Under the pieces are notes generated by a model. It did no database searches. It was not told where the DNA came from and saw only the letters and a program-made list of their open reading frames with translations. The position numbers and the translations under genes were made by a program. From an uncultured Collinsella sp. (GTDB lineage Bacteria > Actinomycetota > Coriobacteriia > Coriobacteriales > Coriobacteriaceae): a stretch of DNA of 51,688 nucleotides. Location: contig CAAEON010000026.1 in NCBI GenBank assembly GCA_900757615.1, positions 1 through 51,688 of the forward strand, given 5' to 3'. Shown here piece by piece: positions 43,081-51,646 of this stretch; within the stretch, counting starts at the first letter, position 1, and every line of letters starts with the position of its first letter.

Positions 43081-44523
43081 ATGGCAGCGGAAAGTTCGAA
43101 AGGCATCAAGCAGTTCAAGGTCCCGCACGTATATGCGATCATCTTTGCACTTATGGTCATCTTCGCTGTTCTCACGTGGATTGTTCCCTCTGGGTCCTAT
43201 CAGCGTCAGGAGGTGAACGGTCGTGAAGTCACTGTCGCAGGTACGTATGAGCAGAGTGAAAAGACATATATTGACGAGGAAACCGGGGATGAAGTAGATC
43301 TCAGACAAGGCGTCTTCGATGTTCTTCAGGCTCCAACGCGCGGTATACAAGAGGCAATTGAGGTCGTTGCATTCATCTTGATTGTGGGCGGTTCGTTTCA
43401 GGTTATTACTAAAACGGGCGCTATCACGAGCGGAATGGGTCGTGTCGTTCGCCGCTTTAAGAACAAAGACATTCTAATTATTCCTATTGCGATGGTTCTC
43501 TTTGCATTGGGCGGAACGAGCTTTGGCATGGCGGAAGAAACTCTCCCGTTCTTTGCGATCTTCATGCCAATTATGATGGCTATGGGCTTCGACTCGATGA
43601 CGGCGTTCATGGTCGTGTTCGTTGGAGCGCGCACGGGTTACATCGCCTCAACGATTAATCCGTTTAATGTTCTCATTGCGCAAGGTATTCTTGGTATTCA
43701 GGGCAACCCCCAGCTGTGGCTGCGTATGATTGCCTGGGTTGTTTTGACCGCCGTTGCAATTACTTGGGTTGTCCTCTATGCACGAAGGGTAAAGAAGAAC
43801 CCTGAGTCATCGATCACATTTGAGGATGATATCGCCAAGAAAGTCGAGTTCGCTGCCGATGAATCTGCCCTTGATGCGGAATTTACGGGTCGTCAAAAAG
43901 GCGTGCTTGCGGTATTTATCGCTGGAATGTGCCTTATCATCTGGGGACTTGTGACCCAGGGCTGGTATATGAACGAGATTTCTGCGGTCTTTTTGGCCAT
44001 GGGCCTGTTGGCTGGTGTTATTGCGGGCTTTAGTCAGGACGTCATCGCTCAGGAATTTGTTGCGGGTATCGCTGACTTTGCTTTCTCGGCAATTGTCGTT
44101 GGACTTGCGCGTGGCATCCTTGTCATTGCCTCTGACGGCATGATCATCGATACCATCCTCAATGCGCTCGCCACTGGTCTGGGCGGCATCCCGGCGGTTC
44201 TCTTTACTACGCTTCTTTATGCGGTTGAGAACCTCCTGGCGATTCTGGTTCCCAGCTCATCTGGCCTTGCAGCACTGACCGCTCCCATTTTTGGACCTTT
44301 GACCGAACTCATGGGCCTTAATCCCGAGGCTGCCGTGTGGGCTCTCTCCATGGGTAGCGCGACGATGTCTTTGATCTGTCCTACTAGCGCCATTCTTGTA
44401 GCGGGTTTGGGCGTGTGCAAGATCAAGCTTGGCCAGTGGTGGAAGACCGTTTGGAAATTCTTCTTGGTCGTGTCGCTCATCAATATCGTATTCGTAGCAA
44501 TCTCGGGACTTATTGCCCTGTAG
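43081..44523 (+). CDS. YfcC/ArcD-type amino-acid antiporter
   Basis: 480 residues, about 12 transmembrane helices, similar to the YfcC / arginine-ornithine exchanger family. KVPHVYAIIFALMVIFAVLT opens it, and re-entrant-looking loops such as GGTSFGMAEETLPFF, GARTGYIASTINPFN and ENLLAILVPSSSGLAAL match that family. AAGGAGGAGAT precedes the ATG. It is the first gene of an operon with arcA2 and arcB, so arginine uptake coupled to ornithine export is the likely role, as in other arginine deiminase clusters. It is not of the APC-type ArcD class. Confidence 0.85.
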   Translation: MAAESSKGIKQFKVPHVYAIIFALMVIFAVLTWIVPSGSYQRQEVNGREVTVAGTYEQSEKTYIDEETGDEVDLRQGVFDVLQAPTRGIQEAIEVVAFILIVGGSFQVITKTGAITSGMGRVVRRFKNKDILIIPIAMVLFALGGTSFGMAEETLPFFAIFMPIMMAMGFDSMTAFMVVFVGARTGYIASTINPFNVLIAQGILGIQGNPQLWLRMIAWVVLTAVAITWVVLYARRVKKNPESSITFEDDIAKKVEFAADESALDAEFTGRQKGVLAVFIAGMCLIIWGLVTQGWYMNEISAVFLAMGLLAGVIAGFSQDVIAQEFVAGIADFAFSAIVVGLARGILVIASDGMIIDTILNALATGLGGIPAVLFTTLLYAVENLLAILVPSSSGLAALTAPIFGPLTELMGLNPEAAVWALSMGSATMSLICPTSAILVAGLGVCKIKLGQWWKTVWKFFLVVSLINIVFVAISGLIAL

Positions 44524-44551
44524 GTTTCATAGCTGAAATGGAGTAACAGGA

Positions 44552-45796
44552 ATGTCTAAAGGACTGAATGTACACAGCGAGATTGGTAAGCTCAAGAAAG
44601 TTGTGCTTCACCGTCCCGGTCGTGACCTTGTGAACGTAAAGGCAGAAGAGTTCGAGGATGTCTGGATTCACGACTGTTTCTATCTTGATGTGGCTCAAAA
44701 GGAGCATGATGCCTTTGCGGATCTTCTGAGGAGCGAAGGTGTTGAGGTTCTCTATATGGAGAAACTCGTTGCTGAAGCGCTGGATGCATGCCCCTCGGCT
44801 CGCGCTGAGTTTACCGATACATTTATGGCTGAGAGCGGGATTGTCAATCCTATGCTTGAGCAGGCTGTTCGTGAAAAGCTCGACGCTATTTCAGATTCGT
44901 ATCAGTTTGTACTTGAGGCTATGGGGGGGTATCGTTATCGTGACCTTGAGCTGCCTCGCGTTTCGACTACGCTTAGTATGATGGATAATGAGGATGCGAA
45001 GCCCGATGATTTGGTGTTGAAGCCTCTTCCGAGTTCATATTTCTCTCGCGATCCTCTTGCTTCCGTGGGCAAAGGCGTTCTGCTTCACCATATGTATTGG
45101 AAACAGCGAGATCGTGAAGTGCCCTTCTATGAAGCGATTTTCAAACACCATCCCGATTATGCAGGGACTCCGATTTGGTACGACCATAAGAATCCCTGGC
45201 ATATCGAGGGCGGTGATGTGCTTAACATTAACGCTCATACCTTGGCTATTGGAATTAGCCAGCGAACTGAGGCGGCTGCGATTGAGGAGCTTGCAAAGAA
45301 TTTGTTCTGGGGATCTGGGAGTTCTGAGATTGATACCGTTTACGCTATTAAAATCCCCAACGGCTATGCTTACATGCATCTTGACACCGTTTGCACCATG
45401 GTGGATTTCGATAAGTTCACAGTTTATCCCGGTATTTTTGAGACCCTTCGTGTTTATCGTCTGACTCGTGGTGACTCTGAGGGAATGGTCGCTGTTCAAG
45501 AGATTGATGACACGCTTGAACATATTCTTGAAATGGCTACTGGCGTGGAGAAGGTGCAGCTTATTGAGTGCGGTGCCGGCGATATGGTTGAGGCATCTCG
45601 CGAGCAGTGGAACGACGGGTCGAACACTCTTGCCGTTGCTCCTGGTAAAGTCTGCGTTTACGAGCGCAATGTTGTCACAAATGATGAGCTCTACAAGAAC
45701 GGTTTGGAACTTTTGGTCGTTCCCTCCGAGGAACTGTCCCGCGGTCGTGGCGGCCCGCGCTGCATGAGCATGCCCTTCTGGCGCGAAGATATTTAG
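44552..45796 (+). CDS. arcA: Arginine deiminase, paralogue 2
   Basis: 414 residues. Motifs for substrate binding and catalysis are present: YFSRDPLASVG, WHIEGGDVLNI, YMHLDTVCTMVD and nucleophile Cys404 in GGPRCMSMPFWRE. It lies 28 bases after the antiporter gene and 32 before arcB. This is the pathway copy that would supply citrulline to ArcB. It differs from the divergent copy at 41577 through most of its length, so the duplication is not recent, or one copy was acquired separately. Confidence 0.95.
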   Translation: MSKGLNVHSEIGKLKKVVLHRPGRDLVNVKAEEFEDVWIHDCFYLDVAQKEHDAFADLLRSEGVEVLYMEKLVAEALDACPSARAEFTDTFMAESGIVNPMLEQAVREKLDAISDSYQFVLEAMGGYRYRDLELPRVSTTLSMMDNEDAKPDDLVLKPLPSSYFSRDPLASVGKGVLLHHMYWKQRDREVPFYEAIFKHHPDYAGTPIWYDHKNPWHIEGGDVLNINAHTLAIGISQRTEAAAIEELAKNLFWGSGSSEIDTVYAIKIPNGYAYMHLDTVCTMVDFDKFTVYPGIFETLRVYRLTRGDSEGMVAVQEIDDTLEHILEMATGVEKVQLIECGAGDMVEASREQWNDGSNTLAVAPGKVCVYERNVVTNDELYKNGLELLVVPSEELSRGRGGPRCMSMPFWREDI

Positions 45797-45828
45797 TTGC
45801 AAATCCACTGTGATAGGAGATGGCGAAT

Positions 45829-46839
45829 ATGGGTGTTAATATCGCTGGGCGCAGTTTTCTGAAGCTGCTTGATTACACGACGGAAGAGATTGAGTATCTG
45901 CTTGAGCTTTCTGCTAACTTCAAAAGCATGAAGCGTGCCGGTGTTCCGCATAAATACCTTGAAGGCAAGAATATTGTTTTGCTATTTGAGAAGACTTCCA
46001 CGCGTACTCGCTGCGCTTTCGAAGTTGGTGCACTTGACCTTGGTATGGGCGTAACTTATTTGGATCCGGGCTCGTCCCAGATGGGCAAAAAGGAGTCGAT
46101 TGAGGACACGGCTCGCGTCCTTGGCCGCATGTATGACGGAATTGAATACCGCGGCTTTGAACAGGCGAAGGTTGAGGAGCTTGCTGCAAAAGCTGGGGTT
46201 CCCGTTTGGAATGGGCTGACTACTGAATTTCACCCGACTCAAGTGCTTGCCGATATTCTGACCATGCGTGAAGAGTTTGGAGAGATTAAGGGCAGGAAAC
46301 TTACATTTTTTGGTAAGGCGGCCGGAAACGTCGCCGATTCGCTCATGGTCATTTGCGCTAAGCTCGGCATTAACTACTGTTCTTGCGGCCCAATCGGGGG
46401 AAATTCGGAGGGGGCTACATCCTATGATCCTGAACTCCTTGCAGAATGTAGTCGTATTGCGGCCGAGCATGGATCGACGATTACCATTACAGAAGATATT
46501 GAGGAAGGCGCTCGTGATGCCGATGTAATTTACACGGATGTTTGGGTTGGCATGGGTCAGCCTGCAGAGCTGTGGGAAAGCCGCATTAAGCTCATGTCGC
46601 CGTATCGTGTGACCGCTGAGGTGATGTCTATGGCAAAGCCCGAGGCGATTTTCCTCCACTGCCTTCCGAGCTTCCACGATACTAATACTACTGTTGGTGC
46701 CGAAATTGCTGAGAAGTTTGGAGTTGCCGAAATGGAAGTCACGGACGAGGTTTTTGAGTCCGATAAGTCTCGTGTTTTCCAAGAAGCGGAGAATCGCATG
46801 CATACGATTAAGGCGGTGATGTACGCAACGCTTAAGTAG
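45829..46839 (+). CDS. arcB: Catabolic ornithine carbamoyltransferase
   Basis: 336 residues. Cleaves citrulline with phosphate to ornithine and carbamoyl phosphate. The carbamoyl-phosphate loop STRTR lies at 57-61, FHPTQVLAD and the HCLPSFHDTNT segment follow, all standard. I chose the ATG at 45829 (MGVNIAGRSFLKLLDY), in line with family N-termini; the ATG at 45820 is only one base from AGGAG. It is the last gene of the antiporter-arcA2-arcB operon. No carbamate kinase (arcC) follows; the ATP-yielding step must be encoded elsewhere. Confidence 0.94.
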   Translation: MGVNIAGRSFLKLLDYTTEEIEYLLELSANFKSMKRAGVPHKYLEGKNIVLLFEKTSTRTRCAFEVGALDLGMGVTYLDPGSSQMGKKESIEDTARVLGRMYDGIEYRGFEQAKVEELAAKAGVPVWNGLTTEFHPTQVLADILTMREEFGEIKGRKLTFFGKAAGNVADSLMVICAKLGINYCSCGPIGGNSEGATSYDPELLAECSRIAAEHGSTITITEDIEEGARDADVIYTDVWVGMGQPAELWESRIKLMSPYRVTAEVMSMAKPEAIFLHCLPSFHDTNTTVGAEIAEKFGVAEMEVTDEVFESDKSRVFQEAENRMHTIKAVMYATLK

Positions 46840-46924
46840 CGGGGCGTTGAGAAATCAGTCGCAAATCTGTTTGCCATACTATATTTCTCTCAACAAGCTG
46901 ATAGGATACAGGGGAGAATGATGC

Positions 46925-46955
46925 GCGCGTCAGTCGATTTTTTCGACTGACGCGC
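46925..46955 (+). terminator. Terminator of arc operon
   Basis: A 13-bp perfect stem GCGCGTCAGTCGA / TCGACTGACGCGC with a five-T loop and TTTG after it. Confidence 0.88.
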
Positions 46956-46973
46956 TTTGTGAAAGAGGCAAAG

Positions 46974-48185
46974 ATGCGTACCGATGATTTTGACTATAAC
47001 CTGCCCGAAGAGCTCATCGCCCAGGCGCCTGCCGAGCCGCGCGACTCCTGCCGCCTGCTGGTGGTTGATCGCAAAGGCTCCGAGACAGGAACGCCGCTAG
47101 AGCATGGCGGCACCGTCGAGCACCGCATCTTCCGCGACATCATCGACTATATCGAGCCGGGCGATGTGCTCGTCATCAACAAGACGCGCGTGATGCCGGC
47201 CCGCCTGATCGGTCGCAAGGCAGGCTCGGGCGGCGTGGTCGAGACGCTGCTACTCAAGCGCCGTGAGGACGTTGACCCGCTGGGCCACGTTTGGGAGTGC
47301 CTGGTCAAGCCGGGTAAGCGCCTGAAGCCCGGTGCTCAGATTGAGTATCGCGCCGGTGGCGCCCATGCGCCCGAGGGCGCGCCCGTGGTGCTGACGGCCG
47401 AGGTCGTCGACTTTGTCACCGATAGCCGCGGCGGCCGCCTGGTGCGTTTTGAGCCGGCCGGTTGCAATTCCGCCGGCGACCCGCGCACGCTCGACAAGGC
47501 CATCCATGCTGCCGGCCACGTGCCGCTGCCGCCCTACATTACCGATTACGAGGGCGATCCCGAGAAGTACCAGACTGTCTATGCCATGAAGGAGGAGCAC
47601 TCGGCTGCCGCTCCCACGGCGGGTCTGCACTTTACGCCCGAGCTTATGGTTGCCATCGAGGCCAAAGGCGCCAAGTTTGCCGCCGTCGAGCTCGAGGTGG
47701 GCATTGATACCTTCCGCTTGGTGGAGGAGGACGACCCTACGCAGCACGTCATGCACACCGAGCGCTACCACGTGTCGCAGGAGGTGGTCGACGCCGTGCA
47801 TAAGGCGAAGGCCGAGGGGCATCGCGTGATCGCCGTTGGTACCACTGCGGTGCGCTCGCTCGAGAGCGCGTTTGACGCTGACGCGCCGGTGTCCGATCCG
47901 GCTGTGACGGCGCGCTATTTTGAGGGCCGTGAGGACGGCGCCGACACGCTCGGCCGCGGTGACATCGTGGTGCGCGAGAACGCGACGACGCAGCTCTACC
48001 TCATGCCCGGCTCGACCTATCACGTGGTCGACGCGCTGATCACCAACTTCCACGTGCCGCGCTCCACGCTCATGATGCTCGTGAGTGCGCTTGCCACCCG
48101 CGACCAGATCATGGATGCCTACGCCGCCGCCATCGAAGAACGTTACCGCTTCTTCAGCTTTGGCGACGCGATGCTCATTTTGTAG
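46974..48185 (+). CDS. queA: AdoMet:tRNA ribosyltransferase-isomerase QueA
   Basis: 403 residues. Transfers and isomerises the ribosyl group of AdoMet to 7-aminomethyl-7-deazaguanine in tRNA, giving epoxyqueuosine. Family features are FDYNLPEELIAQAPAEPRD at the N-terminus, VINKTRVMPARL, PPYI, EHSAAAPTAGLHFT, VELEVGIDTF, HTERYHVS and the terminal FFSFGDAMLI. The ATG at 46974 follows AAAGAGG; a start five codons earlier would overlap that site. It is followed directly by the 150-bp three-hairpin element. Confidence 0.96.
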   Translation: MRTDDFDYNLPEELIAQAPAEPRDSCRLLVVDRKGSETGTPLEHGGTVEHRIFRDIIDYIEPGDVLVINKTRVMPARLIGRKAGSGGVVETLLLKRREDVDPLGHVWECLVKPGKRLKPGAQIEYRAGGAHAPEGAPVVLTAEVVDFVTDSRGGRLVRFEPAGCNSAGDPRTLDKAIHAAGHVPLPPYITDYEGDPEKYQTVYAMKEEHSAAAPTAGLHFTPELMVAIEAKGAKFAAVELEVGIDTFRLVEEDDPTQHVMHTERYHVSQEVVDAVHKAKAEGHRVIAVGTTAVRSLESAFDADAPVSDPAVTARYFEGREDGADTLGRGDIVVRENATTQLYLMPGSTYHVVDALITNFHVPRSTLMMLVSALATRDQIMDAYAAAIEERYRFFSFGDAMLIL

Positions 48186-48334
48186 GTTACGCGGTTCTAC
48201 GAACCGCGTAACCACTTGACGCTGCAAACCCGCCAGAGCGGCAATCTGCCTTTCAACTTCGGCGGCATGACCAAGAGGTCAATGCCGCCTTGTTTCAAGG
48301 CACCTTGCTCGCTCTGGCGGGTTTTCGCTGACTT
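48185..48334 (+). repeat. Three-hairpin element, copy 1
   Basis: P1: 13-bp perfect stem 48185-48197 / 48201-48213, beginning at the queA stop codon. P2: 15-bp perfect stem 48226-48240 / 48310-48324. P3, nested in P2: 48261-48272 / 48277-48289 with apical GACC-AAGA-GGTC and a bulged A. Linkers and ends (GACGCTGC, CAATCTG, TTCAACTTC, GTTTCA, CACCTTG, CGCTGACTT) recur in copy 2 at 51437-51586 while stem sequences differ. P1 may end queA transcription. Confidence 0.85.
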
Positions 48335-48361
48335 CGCCAAAACATTGGCGTTGCCGTTGTT

Positions 48362-48413
48362 GGCACTTGGGGACGTTCCTTTTGTGCCGGCACTTGGGGA
48401 CGGTCCTTATGTC
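48362..48413 (+). repeat. Tandem GGCACTTGGGGAC repeat
   Basis: Two near-identical units of about 26 bases, each starting GGCACTTGGGGACG and continuing TCCTT-TGT. The first ends in GTGCC, which can pair with its own GGCAC. No gene. Confidence 0.7.
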
Positions 48414-48460
48414 AAGAGATTGGTGCAAGAGGGATAGGTTGCCTTGTGCCAATCTAAATA

Positions 48461-48527
48461 AGTTGCGGTGAGATAGTTCTTGAATTGGCCTTTTTGAGGG
48501 CTAAACAGGAACTATCTCACCGCAACT
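48461..48527. repeat. 19-bp perfect inverted repeat
   Basis: AGTTGCGGTGAGATAGTTC at 48461-48479 and its exact complement at 48509-48527, separated by 29 bases with a T-run. It could end the convergent coiled-coil gene's transcript, but the size and perfection suggest a dispersed repeat. Confidence 0.75.
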
Positions 48528-48553
48528 GCGTTGGGGCGTTTTTGGCAACCGGC

Positions 48554-50338
48554 TTACTTGCTCGCGAACAACCAGATTGCGATGATCACCAGGATTGCGG
48601 CGATGATGCAGGCGATGGCTCCGGTGAATTTGATGCGTGAGTCGCGGGTGCGCTCTCGTACATCATCCTCGGTAGCCTCGAGCTGGGCGACTTCGCGCTC
48701 GGTTTCGGCGTGTTCGGCCTTATCGCGCGCCAAGGATCCGGCGAGCGACTCGGTAATCTCGGGATGGTCGTGCACCTCGGTCGCCTGTTCGATAATCGAC
48801 TGCGCATGTGCGGCGTCCGCCTGAGCGTTGGCGATGGCCTGCTCCTGCTCGCGACGAGCCTTGTCCTGCGCGGCGATCTTCTCGCGCAGTTCGCGCTGAC
48901 GCGTCGCGGCGGCGGTCTTGGCCGTCTGAAGTTCGTCGCGTGCGGCATCCGCCTCGGTCGTCACGGCCTGGTGTGCGCGCTTGGCATCGGCGATGGGGGC
49001 CTGTGCCTGTTCGACGGCCTGCTCGGCGGCGGCAAGCGAATGCTCGAGGTCGGCGGTCACGCGCGGAATGTCTTCCTCGGCCTTGCGCAGGGCATCGGCG
49101 GCATCGGAGATCTGCATCGAGAGCTCGCTGGTGCGCACGGTGTAATTGGCGGGGTTCGCCGAAGGATTGCGCTGCAGCTCGGCATACTCGCGTCGCAGCG
49201 TTTCGAGCTGTGCACGCGTTGCGTCGGCAGTTTGCCGTGCGGCGGCGACACCTGCGTCGCGCTCGGCCTTCACCTTGTCGCGAATGCGCTTGGAATCTTC
49301 GAGTCGACGAACCAGGCGGTTGCCGGTTTCGCGTGAACTCGCCTCGCGAGCCTCGACGGCATCGAGTGCAGCCTTCAGGCGACGCTCGACTGCGTCATCT
49401 TCTGTCTTCATTTGCTCGAGCTGGCCCTTGAGCTCGGTCGCTTTGGCGGCATGGGCGTCGCGGTCAATCTCGGCGGCCGCAGCGGTCTTTTGCGCTGTGG
49501 CGATTGCCTGGCGCTGTTCGGCGACAATCTGGTCGTACCGCCCCGCGATATCCTGCCGCGTCTCGAGCTCCTCGGACTGATCGGAAATGCGCTGCTCCAA
49601 CTCTGCCAGGTGGTCGCGGGCATCGGCGAGTGCCTTTTTCGCGGCGTTCATCTCGCGCATAGCCGAGGCTCCCTGTGCGATAAAGGCGCCCACGGCGTTC
49701 GCAGTGTTCGAGACGGCGGTTCCCAGGTCGCGGCTCGCGGCGGGGGCGTGCGGGGCGATCGGGCGACCGGTGTCAGCGGCGTCAACATCGGTAGTTTGCG
49801 GCGCGGCGATATTGCCGGTGCCGCCTTCGATCACAGAAAAGCCCGCCGCATGCGGGTCGACGGCGTCCGCGCCAATCGTGGGATGTTCGAGCTGCAGAAA
49901 CGAGGGTATAGTGCTGCCCTGATCGGCAACGGGGGTCTCGCCGGGTACAAAGGTCGAGGCGGCCTCGGCAGCCTCTTCCTCCTCGGCGTCAACGTCGGCA
50001 TCGGCGACAGCGTCCTTCATCGCTTTGACGGCATCCATCATGGAATCCATGACAGCATCGAGCTCTTCTTCCGAAGATACCTCGATGGGGCCCGCCGCCT
50101 GTGCTGCGGCTTGTGTATCGGGCTCGGCGCCACTCGGCTCCGACTGCTCACCTTCGCCTTGCTCGACAATATCATCTGCGTCTGTGGCCTCATCCGTGCC
50201 GGCGTACGCGTCCTCGACGGACGCATCGATGGAGGCGTCGACGGAGGCATCGGCGCAGGTAGAAGTATCGCAGCCGTCGATAGCGTCTGCGGAATGATCA
50301 ATATGCTGCTGAGTCTGGGGGTCCAGCTCGTCTGTCAT
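48554..50338 (-). CDS. Tail-anchored coiled-coil protein
   Basis: 594 residues from the ATG at 50338 (MTDELDPQTQQHIDHSA), with AGGAG nine bases upstream; an ATG two codons earlier is possible. The N-terminal 230 residues are acidic and low-complexity. Residues from about 235 to 565 are long heptad-like helices rich in Ala, Glu, Arg and Gln, with AELQRNPSANPANY as a break. A single C-terminal helix (FTGAIACIIAAILVIIAIWLF) ends the protein, placing the coiled coil in the cytosol on the membrane. The family is not recognised; a structural or cell-envelope organising role is a guess. Confidence 0.8.
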   Translation of the reverse strand: MTDELDPQTQQHIDHSADAIDGCDTSTCADASVDASIDASVEDAYAGTDEATDADDIVEQGEGEQSEPSGAEPDTQAAAQAAGPIEVSSEEELDAVMDSMMDAVKAMKDAVADADVDAEEEEAAEAASTFVPGETPVADQGSTIPSFLQLEHPTIGADAVDPHAAGFSVIEGGTGNIAAPQTTDVDAADTGRPIAPHAPAASRDLGTAVSNTANAVGAFIAQGASAMREMNAAKKALADARDHLAELEQRISDQSEELETRQDIAGRYDQIVAEQRQAIATAQKTAAAAEIDRDAHAAKATELKGQLEQMKTEDDAVERRLKAALDAVEAREASSRETGNRLVRRLEDSKRIRDKVKAERDAGVAAARQTADATRAQLETLRREYAELQRNPSANPANYTVRTSELSMQISDAADALRKAEEDIPRVTADLEHSLAAAEQAVEQAQAPIADAKRAHQAVTTEADAARDELQTAKTAAATRQRELREKIAAQDKARREQEQAIANAQADAAHAQSIIEQATEVHDHPEITESLAGSLARDKAEHAETEREVAQLEATEDDVRERTRDSRIKFTGAIACIIAAILVIIAIWLFASK

Positions 50339-50633
50339 AGGCATGTGCTCCTCATCGTTGTTTGTCACCCTATGATAAAGTCTCGCGCCGACATCCCGCG
50401 CGCTGCAGCAAAGTTCCAAAACGTGTTCGATTGCTCGTTTTGATAAGAAAAATTCGGTCTCTTTACCCAGTTTGTGCTTGACATCCCCTTCGCCGAATGA
50501 CGTTGTGCCGTTCGCCTGCTACGGTCTTTATTTTTTACTTGAACACGCTTAAGTTGCATTTCAGCTTTTGGTGCGTGAATTTGGACGCGCGCAGTCGGCG
50601 GGCGTGCCCGTCGTGATTTGAAAGGACTTTCTT

Positions 50634-51434
50634 ATGGGACTTTTCACTGGCAAGACCGTGATTATCACCGGCGGCGGCAAGGCCACGCTTAAGGACGGCT
50701 CCGCTGGCTCCATCGGCTACGGCATCGATATCGCTTTTGCCAAGGAGGGCGCAAACCTCGTCATCACCGGCCGCAACGTCGCCAAGCTCGAGGCCGCCAA
50801 GGAGTCTCTCGAGGCTGAGTACGGCGTCAAGGTTCTGCCTGTTCAGGCCGATGTCTCCGCCGGCCAGGACAACGAGGCCGTCGTGCAGAACGTTATCGAC
50901 AAGGCCATTGAGGAGTTCGGCCGCATCGACGCCGTCGTCAACAATGCTCAGGCCAGCGCCTCGGGCGTGACCATTGCCGATCACACCATGGACCAGTTTA
51001 ACCTGGCCATTTATTCCGGTCTGTATGCCACCTACCTGTACATGCAGAAGGCCTATCCGCACCTGAAGGAGACCAAGGGCTCCGTGGTCAACTTTGCTTC
51101 GGGCGCCGGCCTGTTTGGCAACTATGGCCAGTGCAGCTATGCTGCCGCCAAGGAGGGCATCCGCGGTTTGACCCGCGTCGCTGCCAACGAGTGGGGCAAG
51201 GACGGCATCAACGTCAATATCGTGTGTCCGCTTGCTTGGACCGCTGCGCTCGAGAACTTCCAGGATGCCTATCCCGAGGCGTTCAAGGCCAACGTCCACA
51301 TGCCGCCGGCGGGCCATTACGGCGATGTCGAGAAGGAAATCGGCCGCGTGGTCGTTCAGCTCTGCGGCCCCGACTTTAAGTACATGAACGGCGAGACGGT
51401 CACCCTCGAGGGTGGCATGGGCCAGCGTCCGTAG
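50634..51434 (+). CDS. SDR oxidoreductase, probable 12alpha-hydroxysteroid dehydrogenase
   Basis: 266 residues, classical short-chain dehydrogenase. The coenzyme loop starts TVIITGGGKA, and TGRN after beta-2 suggests NADP(H). NNAQASASG, the Ser in VNFASGAGLFGN and the Tyr-Lys pair in CSYAAAKEGIRGL form the active site. NNAQASASG, IYSGLYAT, ASGAGLFGN and the ending VTLEGGMGQRP closely match, from memory, clostridial 12alpha-hydroxysteroid dehydrogenases acting on bile acids. An extra segment (TLKDGSAGS) lies within the glycine-rich loop. AAAGGA precedes the ATG. The assignment is by similarity and substrate specificity is not proven. Confidence 0.85.
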   Translation: MGLFTGKTVIITGGGKATLKDGSAGSIGYGIDIAFAKEGANLVITGRNVAKLEAAKESLEAEYGVKVLPVQADVSAGQDNEAVVQNVIDKAIEEFGRIDAVVNNAQASASGVTIADHTMDQFNLAIYSGLYATYLYMQKAYPHLKETKGSVVNFASGAGLFGNYGQCSYAAAKEGIRGLTRVAANEWGKDGINVNIVCPLAWTAALENFQDAYPEAFKANVHMPPAGHYGDVEKEIGRVVVQLCGPDFKYMNGETVTLEGGMGQRP

Positions 51435-51436
51435 GG

Positions 51437-51586
51437 GTTACGGCGTTTTGCCAAACGCCGTAACGGGCCGACGCTGCGCGGGCCGCATTTGGACAATCTG
51501 ACGTTCAACTTCAAGGGCGCGACCGAAAGGTCAGCGCCCTTTCGTTTCACGTCACCTTGTCTCAAATGCGGCTCGCTCGCTGACTT
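51437..51586 (+). repeat. Three-hairpin element, copy 2
   Basis: Same 150-base architecture as 48185-48334. P1 12-bp stem 51437-51448 / 51453-51464, two bases after the HSDH stop. P2 10-bp stem 51482-51491 / 51563-51572. P3 51513-51524 / 51529-51541 with GACC-GAAA-GGTC and the same bulged A. Stem sequences differ from copy 1 but remain complementary. Confidence 0.85.
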
Positions 51587-51620
51587 ATGCTCAACCTGCG
51601 GCGCCATTTTGCTTGAAGGT

Positions 51621-51646
51621 ACCTTGCTCGCTCTGGCGGGTTTTCG
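51621..51646 (+). repeat. Partial third copy of three-hairpin element
   Basis: 26 bases identical to 48302-48327, the 3' arm of P2 and its flank in copy 1. The 5' partner arm is absent. It could be a truncated copy or the trace of recombination between repeats. Confidence 0.7.
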
